Source: CAZVIJ01 sp964626735 (GTDB taxonomy: Bacteria; Patescibacteriota; Dojkabacteria; JAOAGR01). From it: 25,359 nt of DNA. The notes below the pieces were generated by a model that saw only the letters and a list, made by a program, of their open reading frames with translations, searched no databases and was not told where the DNA came from. Of the stretch, positions 6,460 through 14,365 are shown in pieces. The DNA is taken from positions 1 to 25,359 of the forward strand of contig CAZVIJ010000026.1 of NCBI GenBank assembly GCA_964626735.1, in the 5' to 3' direction. The translations under genes and the position numbers were made by a program. The stretch's first letter is position 1; every line of letters begins with the position of its first letter.

Positions 6460-9003
6460 GTGAAAAAATCTTTTCTGAAGAACTTGTTTGCTGATGTTGC
6501 GGTTGGAACCGACTTGGAGGTATTTCAAATAATCCCGTTCGCCGATCTTGATATCGTTAAGCTTTATGCAGAGTATATCGGCGATCTTGCAAAGTCCAAT
6601 ATCGTCGTATTGCCTGACAATTTCATACATCCTCTCTTCAAACCTATTGCCGTATCGAAAGGATCAAAGATTAAACTTTCTACCTTTATCGAGGACTTAT
6701 CGAATGCAGGTTATGAACGAGTCGATCAAGTTTACGACGAAATGCAGTTCTCGCAGAAAGGAGACGTCCTTACGATCTACTCCAATCTGGGCGATCTCGT
6801 ATACCGTATCGATTTCTTCGATGACGACATCGAAAAAATAACCGTGCTCGACAACGTATCATTGCGCCCCAAACAAAATGTGAACAACGCGGTTCTGTTG
6901 AATATCAATCCCGAAGAAGTAGGATTTATCCCGGAAGTTGTGGGAAATTACGATACGTTCAATCCAAAAATTTTCATCCAATCAACCAAAAATCTCAGTC
7001 TCGAAGCGATCAGCAAGAAAGAATCGGCGACTGAAATTTCATTCAAGTACATTCCCCTATTCCATAGAAACGAAAAACTATTCAACGACTTCATTTCTAA
7101 ATATGAAGGTTTCGATCTCTACTACTCAGGTCATCATTGGGATTTGCTGCCTCCCGGCATCCAAGCACCGGGCATGAAGGAGCTAAATACGTTCGACGTA
7201 CCCTTCGATCTCGAAAAAGGATTTATTGTTCCCGAAAAAAAGTTGATCCTCCTTACCGATAAGGAACTCTTAAGTACCCTCAACTTGACGAAGGCGAAAT
7301 CGAAACAAGCGTCAAAGTTCAAGAAGCTATTCGATAATGAAGTGAATATCGGCGATTACGTAGTACATGAGGCACATGGCGTCGGTATCTATCGCGGCAT
7401 CGAAACGAAGATCGTACTCGGCGAGGTTAACGACTACGTTATCGTCGAATACCGAGATGAAGACAAACTGCTGATCCCGCTCAACCAACTCGAGCGAATA
7501 TCGAAATTCATTTCCAGCGACGGTCACCTGCCCAATATTACGAAACTGGGAACGGCCGAATGGGATTCGATCAAGCGTAAGCTGAAAAAATCGGTCGAAG
7601 ATATTGCCGGCGAGCTCCTCGAAATTTACGCCAAGAAGAATATGGAAAAAGGAATTGAATTCCAGGAGGACACACCCGATCAATTCCAGTTCGAATCGGA
7701 GTTCAAGTACAAGCTCACCGACGATCAGCTCAAGACGCTCAACGAAGTCAAGAACGATATGGAATCGAGCAAACCGATGGACCGGCTTATTATCGGCGAC
7801 GTAGGTTTCGGGAAAACGGAAATAGCGTTACGGGCTGCTTTCAAGGCAATTCAGAGCGGCAAACAGGTTCTCGTTCTCGCTCCGACAACCGTACTTGTCA
7901 CTCAACTGTACACGGTCTTCTACTCCCGCCTGGATAAGCATGGGATCAAAGTTGCGCGCGTTTCGCGTTTCGATGGTTCTAAACATAATAAGGAAATAAT
8001 CCAAAGAGCAAACGACGGATCCTTCGATGTACTAATCGGCACGCATAGACTTCTCTCCAAAGATGTTCAAATGCCGAATGTCGGATTACTGATCATCGAC
8101 GAAGAACAACGGTTCGGGGTAAAGCAAAAAGAAAAAATCAGGAAAATCAGGGCAAATATCGATGTACTTTCTATGTCCGCAACCCCCATCCCCCGAACCT
8201 TGCAGATGGCGCTCACCGGGATTAAGGACATCAGCATTATTGCAACTCCGCCCGAAGGCAGACTCCCCGTCCATAACGAAGTAATCTTCAAAGAAGAAAT
8301 TGCCCAAAAAATAAAAGACGAAATCAAACGCAACGGCCAGGTTTTTATCGTACACAATAAAATTGAAGATATTCATACCTTTGTCCAGGAAATCAAGGAG
8401 CAATTACCTCCATCCATTAAAATCGCTCATGGTCATGGGCAGATGTCTGGAGATAAACTCGAGAAAATTATGTTCGAATTCCAGGAACGTAAATTCGATG
8501 TCCTCATTGCCACCACGATAATCGAAAACGGACTCGATATCCCAACCGTGAACACGATAATCATCGACGACGCCCATAATTTCGGGTTGTCGCAGCTCTA
8601 CCAGTTGAGAGGTCGAGTCGGACGTTCATCGGTTCAAGGCTTTTGCTTCCTCGTCCTTCCCAAAACCCGAGAATTTATCGAACTCCATAAACATCTTACC
8701 CCCGAGCTTCAAAAACTCCACCGGCTATTGAAAGAGCATAAAATCGAAGAAAGTTGGATACCTCCCGAGGCAATTGCTCGAGTGGAAGCGATTCTAGAAA
8801 ATCAAGAACTCGGCGCCGGTTTCAAGATTGCATCTCGAGATCTTGAAATTAGAGGTTCGGGTAACCTATTGGGCTCAGAACAAAGCGGTCAAATCAATGC
8901 TGTCGGTTACGAAATGTACGTCAGACTTCTTGAACAAGAAATTGAGCGTATCAGAATCATACAGAAGACAAAGGTTCAACAGTCAAGCGAAGAAAATCTC
9001 TGA
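6460..9003 (+). CDS. mfd: Transcription-repair coupling factor Mfd, shortened form lacking the C-terminal D7 domain
   Basis: An 847-residue DNA translocase that removes stalled RNA polymerase and recruits nucleotide-excision repair. Seen in order: a short UvrB-homology region (about 1-290) with the GDVLTIYSNLGDLVYRIDFF segment; the RNA-polymerase-interacting CarD-like domain from about 297 (GDYVVHEAHGVGIYRG); superfamily 2 helicase motifs GDVGFGKTEIA (Walker A, about 446), IIDEEQRFG, SATPIPRTL; the second RecA lobe with TTIIENGLDIP and QLRGRVGRS; and the RDLEIRGSGNLLG relay element. The protein stops soon after GYEMYVRLLEQEI, where E. coli Mfd (1148 residues) continues into the D7 autoinhibitory domain. 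The N-terminal module is also about 150 residues shorter. The start is GTG. The absence of D7 is direct observation; altered regulation is inference. Confidence 0.95.
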   Translation: MKKSFLKNLFADVAVGTDLEVFQIIPFADLDIVKLYAEYIGDLAKSNIVVLPDNFIHPLFKPIAVSKGSKIKLSTFIEDLSNAGYERVDQVYDEMQFSQKGDVLTIYSNLGDLVYRIDFFDDDIEKITVLDNVSLRPKQNVNNAVLLNINPEEVGFIPEVVGNYDTFNPKIFIQSTKNLSLEAISKKESATEISFKYIPLFHRNEKLFNDFISKYEGFDLYYSGHHWDLLPPGIQAPGMKELNTFDVPFDLEKGFIVPEKKLILLTDKELLSTLNLTKAKSKQASKFKKLFDNEVNIGDYVVHEAHGVGIYRGIETKIVLGEVNDYVIVEYRDEDKLLIPLNQLERISKFISSDGHLPNITKLGTAEWDSIKRKLKKSVEDIAGELLEIYAKKNMEKGIEFQEDTPDQFQFESEFKYKLTDDQLKTLNEVKNDMESSKPMDRLIIGDVGFGKTEIALRAAFKAIQSGKQVLVLAPTTVLVTQLYTVFYSRLDKHGIKVARVSRFDGSKHNKEIIQRANDGSFDVLIGTHRLLSKDVQMPNVGLLIIDEEQRFGVKQKEKIRKIRANIDVLSMSATPIPRTLQMALTGIKDISIIATPPEGRLPVHNEVIFKEEIAQKIKDEIKRNGQVFIVHNKIEDIHTFVQEIKEQLPPSIKIAHGHGQMSGDKLEKIMFEFQERKFDVLIATTIIENGLDIPTVNTIIIDDAHNFGLSQLYQLRGRVGRSSVQGFCFLVLPKTREFIELHKHLTPELQKLHRLLKEHKIEESWIPPEAIARVEAILENQELGAGFKIASRDLEIRGSGNLLGSEQSGQINAVGYEMYVRLLEQEIERIRIIQKTKVQQSSEENL

Positions 9004-9024
9004 ACAAGTGTATCTGTAACCGCT

Positions 9025-9045
9025 TTGCAAGGGGGTCTCCTGCAA
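9025..9045 (+). other. Hairpin between convergent mfd and the histidine-rich gene
   Basis: TTGCA and TGCAA flank a G/C-rich core and can form a bulged hairpin just after the mfd stop. No T tract follows, so I do not call it a terminator. The rest of the 98-nt gap shows nothing else. Confidence 0.3.
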
Positions 9046-9101
9046 CAGGCTGTATCTCCGGTCCGTATTTAGCCATTTTAAAGGCATCTTACGACTTATC
9101 G

Positions 9102-9707
9102 CTATCTATAGAGTTTCACTGCCTCTAATAGACGATTAAATTTTCCGGTAGTACCAGCGCACGTTGCTGGGTCATTCTTAATATTAAACTCATGGGCGGT
9201 TTGGGAAACTTCATTAAATTTGCCCTTTATCAATTCTTCTGGAGTTGAAGTGCCGTAATTAACCAAAAGTCGATCTTCGGAATCGATCATCTTATTCGCA
9301 ATCGAAGTAACCTCTTTACCGTTCAAAACAAACACTAACTTCTTTTCAGCCGAGTCTTGGAAAATAACGCCTTTATCGTCGACGATATACGAGTCGCCGA
9401 CTCCATACCCCAGATTCTGAAATAAATGTCCCCAAGCAACACCACTGGCATGGATATGGACAACATCCGGATTTTTTTCGTGCAAATGAACTCGTTGTTT
9501 TGGAGTTTGTTTATCTGAGACAGTACAAGATTGAATCTCCTCCGAATATTCCGGTTTAGAAAAATCAACCCGTTTATCGTCGATAAATAACGCAAAGTTT
9601 GCATGATAATGAACACCAGGATCGTGAATAGTTACAAGCCGAACACTCACGATCACCAGCAAAGTAAGAAAAATACCTAAAATCCCAAAAATAAATTCAC
9701 GTTTCAT
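9102..9707 (-). CDS. Histidine-rich membrane-anchored exported protein
   Basis: A 201-residue product starting MKREFIFGILGIFLTLLVIV, a signal anchor, followed by an exported domain rich in histidines near its start: HDPGVHYHANFALFIDD, RVHLHEKNPDVVHIHASG and AWGHLF. It also has C60 and C183, which could form a disulfide. The regular H-x-H pairs suggest metal binding, but no known family can be named with certainty. I recall similar 'HxHA-F-x-x-F-I-x-x-K-x-x-D' proteins in CPR and archaeal genomes without assigned function. The ATG at 9707 is preferred over an in-frame upstream ATG at 9749 because TACAAT ends 6 nt before it and the signal anchor then begins at once. It is convergent with mfd. 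Confidence 0.75.
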   Translation of the reverse strand: MKREFIFGILGIFLTLLVIVSVRLVTIHDPGVHYHANFALFIDDKRVDFSKPEYSEEIQSCTVSDKQTPKQRVHLHEKNPDVVHIHASGVAWGHLFQNLGYGVGDSYIVDDKGVIFQDSAEKKLVFVLNGKEVTSIANKMIDSEDRLLVNYGTSTPEELIKGKFNEVSQTAHEFNIKNDPATCAGTTGKFNRLLEAVKLYR

Positions 9708-9713
9708 AACTGA

Positions 9714-9719
9714 ATTGTA
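9714..9719 (-). promoter_or_regulatory. -10 element for the histidine-rich protein gene
   Basis: TACAAT lies 6 nt before the ATG at 9707, predicting a leaderless transcript. Confidence 0.45.
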
Positions 9720-9761
9720 TCGATAGAAACAGCATAATTCTAGGGACAAAAAAACCGAATT

Positions 9762-9779
9762 TCAGATAGAGCTATCTGA
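9762..9779. repeat. Inverted repeat between the histidine-rich gene and pilD
   Basis: TCAGATAG and CTATCTGA form an 8-pair inverted repeat with a 2-nt spacer. On the minus strand a run of seven Ts comes 8 nt later, too far for a standard terminator. It lies about 190 nt beyond the pilD stop and about 55 nt before the histidine-rich gene, so it could be an operator or a weak terminator. The rest of 9780-9966 is AT-rich and shows no gene. Confidence 0.4.
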
Positions 9780-9966
9780 TAACACTTTAAGCCAATCTGA
9801 CCTTATAAAGTTGATCAATAGTGTATTTATCCTTGCCCCAATGAGTCTTCTGACGCTTTAACTCGTTTTTGTTTCAACTGGAGCCTTTTTCTAGACCAAT
9901 CTATACCAATTTCGAACTCCTTTCAACAGGTGAAAATTACACTTAGAAAAAATAGCTACAAAAATG

Positions 9967-10740
9967 TTAGCCAAGAATTGATAGATACCCTGAGTATTCT
10001 AGGTATCTCATAATTGATGAAGAGTTAAAAAACACAACAACCGTTGCCGGAATTAAAAAAACACCAAGGGGTACCATGGACTTTCGTGATATTCTTTTTA
10101 AGCCCATTAAGATTAGTGAAATAATACTGCCACCAACGTATGCCAGCATTATCGAGACAAGCACAAGGGGCCAGCCAAGAAGCGCTCCCATTTGCAGTCC
10201 TAATCGTATATCTCCATCTCCAAGGCCTTTTCCTTTCGTAAAAAAGTATTGAAGAAAGAAAAACAAACCTCCGAAAGCAATACCGGCGATATTCGTCAGG
10301 AACGTACCTCCTCCATAAAGAAATTGATACAGCGCCGAAAGGACAATAGCTGGAATTGTCAGTATTTCGTACAGCTCCATATATTTCAGATCGCTTAAAA
10401 ACGACCCCCAAAGCAGCCACAAGATTCCATCAGCCAATACCATTCTGAGGCTGAGGCCAAACGACAAATATGCTAGTACGAAGAGGCTTCCTGTTACAAC
10501 CTCTACGATTGGGTACTGCCATGAAATATGCGTATGGCAGCTTCTGCATTTTCCGCCTTGAATCGCATAACTGACGATGGGAATAAGTTCATACCAGGTG
10601 AGCGTATGGTTACTGTGCGGACAATGACTTCTTCCGGACCACCAAGACTCGTCATCATGCGTGCGTATAACGATGACATTCAAAAAACTACCGAATAACG
10701 CACCAAGAACAAAACTGTAGAAAACCAAAAGAGGAGTCAT
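9967..10740 (-). CDS. pilD: Type IV prepilin peptidase / N-methyltransferase
   Basis: A 257-residue polytopic membrane enzyme that cleaves prepilins after glycine and methylates the new N-terminus. The start is typical: ALFGSFLNVIVIR, then a zinc-ribbon-like cytoplasmic domain. Two catalytic aspartates are visible: D117 in the SDLKYMELYEILTIP segment and D177 in the GxGD motif (GDGDIRLG). The zinc motif is incomplete: C40-P-H-S43 replaces the usual CPxC, while C65-R-S-C68 is intact. About seven to eight hydrophobic segments follow the family pattern. It should process the pilin-like genes at 20680-23754, about 10 kb away. A strong terminator separates it from the MFS gene upstream, so it has its own promoter. 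Confidence 0.9.
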   Translation of the reverse strand: MTPLLVFYSFVLGALFGSFLNVIVIRTHDDESWWSGRSHCPHSNHTLTWYELIPIVSYAIQGGKCRSCHTHISWQYPIVEVVTGSLFVLAYLSFGLSLRMVLADGILWLLWGSFLSDLKYMELYEILTIPAIVLSALYQFLYGGGTFLTNIAGIAFGGLFFFLQYFFTKGKGLGDGDIRLGLQMGALLGWPLVLVSIMLAYVGGSIISLILMGLKRISRKSMVPLGVFLIPATVVVFFNSSSIMRYLEYSGYLSILG

Positions 10741-10756
10741 TAGTAAACCACTTTAC

Positions 10757-10789
10757 CATAAAAACCTCTCCCTAAATACGGGAGAGGTT
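10757..10789 (-). terminator. Intrinsic terminator after the MFS gene
   Basis: In the minus direction AACCTCTCCC and GGGAGAGGTT form a ten-pair perfect stem with a 7-nt loop, running into TTTTTATGG. It lies 33 nt after the MFS stop and just before pilD. The plus strand also carries a hairpin but with a poor T tract. Confidence 0.9.
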
Positions 10790-10822
10790 AATACTAATAT
10801 TGAAAACTTACTTGAACAAGTC

Positions 10823-12106
10823 TTAGTGGGCCATAGCCATCTCTGCGGGTTGCGCAGTTGAATTTTCGGGAGCCTTATAGAAGATCACGAAGATAGCTCC
10901 AGCCAAGGCGATGATCAACGAACCAAAAAGCAATGGCGCTTCCGGCGAAATCGACGCTGCGATATAACCGGAAAGAACAGCAGGTATCGTTTGTGCGAGT
11001 GCCTGTACGCTTGAAGTAATACCGAGGACTTCGCCCTGTACTTCTTGCGGTGCCGATCGACTGACCAATCCGGGCAGGTTTGCCTGGGTAAGCCCATTAA
11101 ATATCGAAAAAATAGGCGTTATTACCAAAACTTGCCATCCGACGCGTGGAAGGAAGAATGCAGCGAGTGCTACAGCAGTACCGAGCATGGTAACCTTAAG
11201 CACCTGGCTCTCGTTGAATTTTGAAGCGACCTGTCGCGTTATTACCGCCTGGGTAATGGCAATCCATAAACCGACATACGAGAAATAATCTCCGATATTG
11301 CCTTGCGACCAGCCGAACCTCTTGATGAAGAATACGCTTGCGAACGTCGTGAAAAACGTAAATCCGCTGGTAAGAAGGAAGCTCGAGATAAACGGTACCA
11401 ACAAGCCTTTAATCCTGAACGCTTTGCCGATGTTCTGAATCGATTTGAGAAGATGGATTTGAAGATGCTGCTGAATATTCTTTAATGTCTCGGGGAATAT
11501 GGTGATCACCGAAATCATGTTGAGGAAGCTGAGAAGAGCGGCGAAGTAGAATGGAGTAGTAGCATCAAACCAGCTGACGATTGTGGGATCTGACAATTTA
11601 CCGCCCATATAAGGCCCCAGGATGAATCCTAAGCCAAACGCAGCTCCAATCAAGCCGAAATTCTTCGACCGGTTCTCGGGAGTGGTTACATCGGCGATTG
11701 CTGCCATAGCAACTGAGATATTTCCGCCGGTAATGCCATCGAAACCGCGGGAGATGAAGAGGAGCGGTAAGTTCTTCGTAAGAATTCCGATTGCGAAAAT
11801 TATATACGAAACGCTCGTTCCGAAAAGCGACAAGGCAAGAATCTTCTTTCGGCCGAATTTATCGGATAATTCTCCAAGAATTGGCGTTGCCAAGAACTGC
11901 ATGAAGGGGAAGATAGCCGTAAGGAACCCAAGAAGGATATAGCCTTGGTTTATCGTATAGTCGCCCGGAAGTATGTAAAATTTGGAGTAGGGGTTTGCGA
12001 GAAGCTGGGGGATAACAGGAATAAGTATTCCGAATCCCAACATGTCTATAAACACCGTTAGGATTATGGGCAATAATGCCCGATTAGATTTTTTTTGTTC
12101 ATCCAT
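10823..12106 (-). CDS. MFS multidrug/tetracycline-type efflux transporter (DHA1 family)
   Basis: A 427-residue, 12-helix major facilitator. It opens with ALLPIILTVFIDMLGFGILI, the DHA1/TetA-like first helix with the D-x-x-G-F-G-I-x-x-P pattern, and has motif A in loop 2-3 (GELSDKFGRKKIL) and the helix 5 'GPYMGG' motif typical of antiporters. The likely role is proton-driven export of small hydrophobic molecules; the substrate cannot be read from sequence. The ATG at 12106 is chosen since an upstream TTG at 12154 would add 16 residues without membrane character. A TATAAT lies 19 nt before this ATG. It follows the MarR-type gene by 58 nt on the same strand, a common regulator-pump arrangement. 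Confidence 0.9.
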   Translation of the reverse strand: MDEQKKSNRALLPIILTVFIDMLGFGILIPVIPQLLANPYSKFYILPGDYTINQGYILLGFLTAIFPFMQFLATPILGELSDKFGRKKILALSLFGTSVSYIIFAIGILTKNLPLLFISRGFDGITGGNISVAMAAIADVTTPENRSKNFGLIGAAFGLGFILGPYMGGKLSDPTIVSWFDATTPFYFAALLSFLNMISVITIFPETLKNIQQHLQIHLLKSIQNIGKAFRIKGLLVPFISSFLLTSGFTFFTTFASVFFIKRFGWSQGNIGDYFSYVGLWIAITQAVITRQVASKFNESQVLKVTMLGTAVALAAFFLPRVGWQVLVITPIFSIFNGLTQANLPGLVSRSAPQEVQGEVLGITSSVQALAQTIPAVLSGYIAASISPEAPLLFGSLIIALAGAIFVIFYKAPENSTAQPAEMAMAH

Positions 12107-12164
12107 ATAATAAGAAAACTCGCTTATTATACAGGCAGGCGGCGTTTTATTCAATTAATACACG

Positions 12165-12647
12165 TTACGAGCTTTTCTCGTTATTCTCGATAATCTGGCG
12201 CAGAATTTCAAGCAAGACGTCGGTTCTTTCTTTAGGTAATTTGAAAAAGGAGTCGTTGGTTTCGAGCGCAATCTGCGTTGCCTTCACCAGTATTTCTGAT
12301 CCTTGCGGGCTGAGCTTCAACACTTTCGAGCGCTTGTCGGTAGGATTGTTGAACCGTTCGACATATCCTTTCGCTTCAAGCGTATGGAGGACATCAGACG
12401 TCATCATGGTATCCATGCTGGTGTATTCGGCGAGACGAACTTGGGTAACCGGGACATCCTCAATAGAGAGCCAGTGAATTCCTGACAGCAGCGCAAATTG
12501 AACATGGGTCAAATTGACGGTTTTCATCCGTGCACGGAGTTTACGTTGCCACAGGTTAGTGACATGCCACATAAGATATCCGGGTTCGTCCGCGTGATTC
12601 TTACTTTCCCTCGAGCTTATGTCGATATCTCTCGGATAAGCTTTCAT
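12165..12647 (-). CDS. MarR-family transcriptional regulator
   Basis: A 160-residue winged-helix protein. Visible are the N-terminal dimer helix (GYLMWHVTNLWQRKLRARM), the helix-turn-helix (VTQVRLAEYTSMDTMMTSDVLHTLEAKGYVER), and the wing with the D-K-R motif (NNPTDKRSKVLKLSPQG), followed by C-terminal dimerisation helices. MarR proteins bind palindromes and release DNA when a small ligand or oxidant binds. Its neighbour downstream is an MFS exporter, so it probably represses that pump and itself. The ATG at 12647 is chosen because AATAAT ends 6 nt upstream; a longer frame to 12713 lacks conserved sequence. No obvious operator palindrome was found near the start. Confidence 0.9.
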   Translation of the reverse strand: MKAYPRDIDISSRESKNHADEPGYLMWHVTNLWQRKLRARMKTVNLTHVQFALLSGIHWLSIEDVPVTQVRLAEYTSMDTMMTSDVLHTLEAKGYVERFNNPTDKRSKVLKLSPQGSEILVKATQIALETNDSFFKLPKERTDVLLEILRQIIENNEKSS

Positions 12648-12653
12648 GGTACA

Positions 12654-12659
12654 ATTATT
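12654..12659 (-). promoter_or_regulatory. -10 element for the marR-type gene
   Basis: AATAAT lies 6 nt before the ATG at 12647, predicting a leaderless transcript. Confidence 0.4.
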
Positions 12660-12737
12660 GAAAGTAATCGATTCAAACAGGTATATGCTAGCTGTTTTTG
12701 GGGTAATGTTCAAATATTTACAAAACGTATAGATGTT

Positions 12738-13484
12738 ATGAGTGACGTATACAGTATAACGCTCTCGACATTCATCATGATCCTCATCATCTTCAGCCTT
12801 GTCATGGCATCCCTCATAACGTTCGTGTATATCCTCTTCAAAGTTCGAACGAACCGGCTCTCGGTCTCTATCGACAACACCTATTCAGAGCTCGACAAAC
12901 TCCTCGACGACAATACCGAGTTGGCTCCGCTCAATCTCCCAACATGCAAAGAAATACAGGGAGTATTCCTTCACGATACGAAAGAAGGGGAAGGTACCAT
13001 CACCACGCGTTTGGGCCTTAACAACAACTTGGACGAAAACGCATTGCTTGCGGCGGGAACGTTGAAGAATTACCGGCCGTACGTCGGTTTCATCGTTGCA
13101 CGATTCGACGGGATGGAACTCGCGATATCGCTGAACAACACCAAGTTCGATTACTACCTGAATGACAGGAAAATAGGGTACCACGTCATCGACGAGACGA
13201 TCGACACGCCGTACGACTTCCTCTATAACCGCAAAGGCCAACGGGTTCTATGGCATAGCCGCCCACGAATTGCGACGGCAGTGAAATACACTTTCTATTC
13301 GAATCCGGAGAAGACGAATATCGTTGCTGAAGTGGTTCGCGGCGAAGGTAGGAATATCGATACGGAAGATCTCGAAGAAGATAGCGACACCACGTCGATA
13401 AAATTCTACTCCGAAAATCTAACGAAAAAGCAGAAGTCGCTCATTCTCGGCTTCGTACTGATCGACAAGATGTTTATGTCCTAA
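12738..13484 (+). CDS. Membrane-anchored protein of unknown function
   Basis: A 248-residue product with one N-terminal membrane helix (about residues 10-35, MILIIFSLVMASLITFVYIL) and a soluble mixed alpha/beta domain rich in Asp, Asn and Tyr. The last 20 residues are again hydrophobic (SLILGFVLIDKMF). A beta-rich middle with YYLNDRKIGYHVID and this hydrophobic end vaguely recall the scramblase/Tubby-like fold, but I would not assign it. An in-frame ATG exists at 12498, but the region between overlaps the marR-type gene on the other strand and codes for nothing recognisable, so I start at 12738, preceded by TATAGA. Its stop overlaps the stop of the convergent gene at 13481 by 4 nt. Confidence 0.65.
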   Translation: MSDVYSITLSTFIMILIIFSLVMASLITFVYILFKVRTNRLSVSIDNTYSELDKLLDDNTELAPLNLPTCKEIQGVFLHDTKEGEGTITTRLGLNNNLDENALLAAGTLKNYRPYVGFIVARFDGMELAISLNNTKFDYYLNDRKIGYHVIDETIDTPYDFLYNRKGQRVLWHSRPRIATAVKYTFYSNPEKTNIVAEVVRGEGRNIDTEDLEEDSDTTSIKFYSENLTKKQKSLILGFVLIDKMFMS

Positions 13485-13936
13485 TCGATGATAACAATAT
13501 CGTCGAGCTTAGTTGGCATTGAATTTTCACACATAACGAACATACGGTATGGACCGCCCAAACAGAAACTCGATTCGGCAGCGATTGTATGTTCAATCAT
13601 ATAATTATCACCGTCTGTTAATCGCACGACGGCATTCCCCAAACTCAACGGGCCTTTCCGATATGCCCATAGAAGCGAGGTCGCAATTACTTTTCCGACA
13701 GACCGTTCAAAATCATCTGACTGGGGAATTTGAAGCAATGCAAGAGGGAGACCTGCAGAAATTTCAGGTCGGTCGTAGATAACCGGAGTTCCGACATACT
13801 GATGCGAAAGATCTGCATACCGTAGCCAAACAGAGCCGGGCTGAGCTACAAGTCCATACCGGTTGCTCGTATCGCGAAGTTCCCGCAAAAGCCGCTCTAC
13901 GAAATATTGCTTTAGATCGACATGGGATTCCGTCAT
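13481..13936 (-). CDS. Protein of unknown function, 151 residues
   Basis: A soluble 151-residue protein (MTESHVDLKQYFVERLLREL...) with a helical N-terminus and several predicted strands. No family is recognised and there are no obvious catalytic motifs or membrane segments. It is last in the minus-strand run that starts at 17242, but the strong promoter at 13943-13971 shows it can be transcribed alone. The start is well supported: TATAAT ends 6 nt before this ATG. The frame stays open upstream to 14218, but that part overlaps the CPCC gene in another frame and is out of character, so it is excluded. Confidence 0.65.
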   Translation of the reverse strand: MTESHVDLKQYFVERLLRELRDTSNRYGLVAQPGSVWLRYADLSHQYVGTPVIYDRPEISAGLPLALLQIPQSDDFERSVGKVIATSLLWAYRKGPLSLGNAVVRLTDGDNYMIEHTIAAESSFCLGGPYRMFVMCENSMPTKLDDIVIID

Positions 13937-13942
13937 GAACGA

Positions 13943-13971
13943 ATTATAGGTTAAGAGGTTATTTGTTCCAA
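13943..13971 (-). promoter_or_regulatory. Promoter of the 151-residue gene (leaderless)
   Basis: TTGGAA (13966-13971), a 17-nt spacer and a perfect TATAAT (13943-13948) stand exactly 6 nt before the ATG at 13936. This is the clearest leaderless promoter in the window because both hexamers match. Confidence 0.75.
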
Positions 13972-14330
13972 TAGTACAGATCTGCATGGTCGGCAGAGTA
14001 CAGAGGCTCTGCTGATCCTGCCTGCGGATGCTCGATAACATCAACCGTTTCGTCGATGAGCCTCCATGAGGAATCCCGAATATCATGGGGTAGGGGAGGG
14101 CGCACGTACTGCTTGAGACTTTCATCCGAAGCGGCGAATCGAGCGTAATTTTTTTGCGCTTCGATAAGCGATACTTTATTTGCTCCCCGTATTTCTGGGT
14201 ACATAAGTTGAGTAACATCGTCTTCCCAATAGCAGATGGGACAGACTAGATTTGAGCCCGGCGGCTGGTCGAACACAAGATATCCACAGCATGGGCATGG
14301 ATAAAATGTCGTTTCCATGATTTTCATCAT
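13959..14330 (-). CDS. CPCC-type cysteine-rich zinc-ribbon protein
   Basis: A 123-residue soluble protein. It carries YPCPCCGYLVF near the N-terminus and CPICYWEDD about 15 residues later, the layout of the CPCC family, in which two Cys pairs form a zinc ribbon and CPICxWEDD is a hallmark. It continues with SLIEAQKNY, also typical of this family. The function of CPCC proteins is not established; many sit near toxin-immunity or nucleic-acid-related genes. Three in-frame ATGs (14330, 14327, 14318) lie within four codons; TGTTAT just upstream would favour the later ones. It follows the HhH-GPD-like gene by 35 nt, so probably belongs to the same transcript. Confidence 0.8.
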   Translation of the reverse strand: MMKIMETTFYPCPCCGYLVFDQPPGSNLVCPICYWEDDVTQLMYPEIRGANKVSLIEAQKNYARFAASDESLKQYVRPPLPHDIRDSSWRLIDETVDVIEHPQAGSAEPLYSADHADLYYWNK

Positions 14331-14365
14331 AACAGAACCGCAAGAAAATCTACAAAAGTTATCGT

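Noticed and set aside
6460..9003. UGA recoded as glycine, as in Gracilibacteria
   Set aside because: UGA ends mfd, pgl and the coiled-coil gene at sensible positions and does not occur inside the conserved genes.
9762..9779. Inverted repeat considered as the pilD terminator
   Set aside because: It is about 190 nt past the stop and the T run is 8 nt from the stem, so it is listed only as a repeat.
13937..14218. N-terminal extension of the 151-residue gene
   Set aside because: It overlaps the CPCC gene in another frame, and a strong promoter ends 6 nt before the ATG at 13936.
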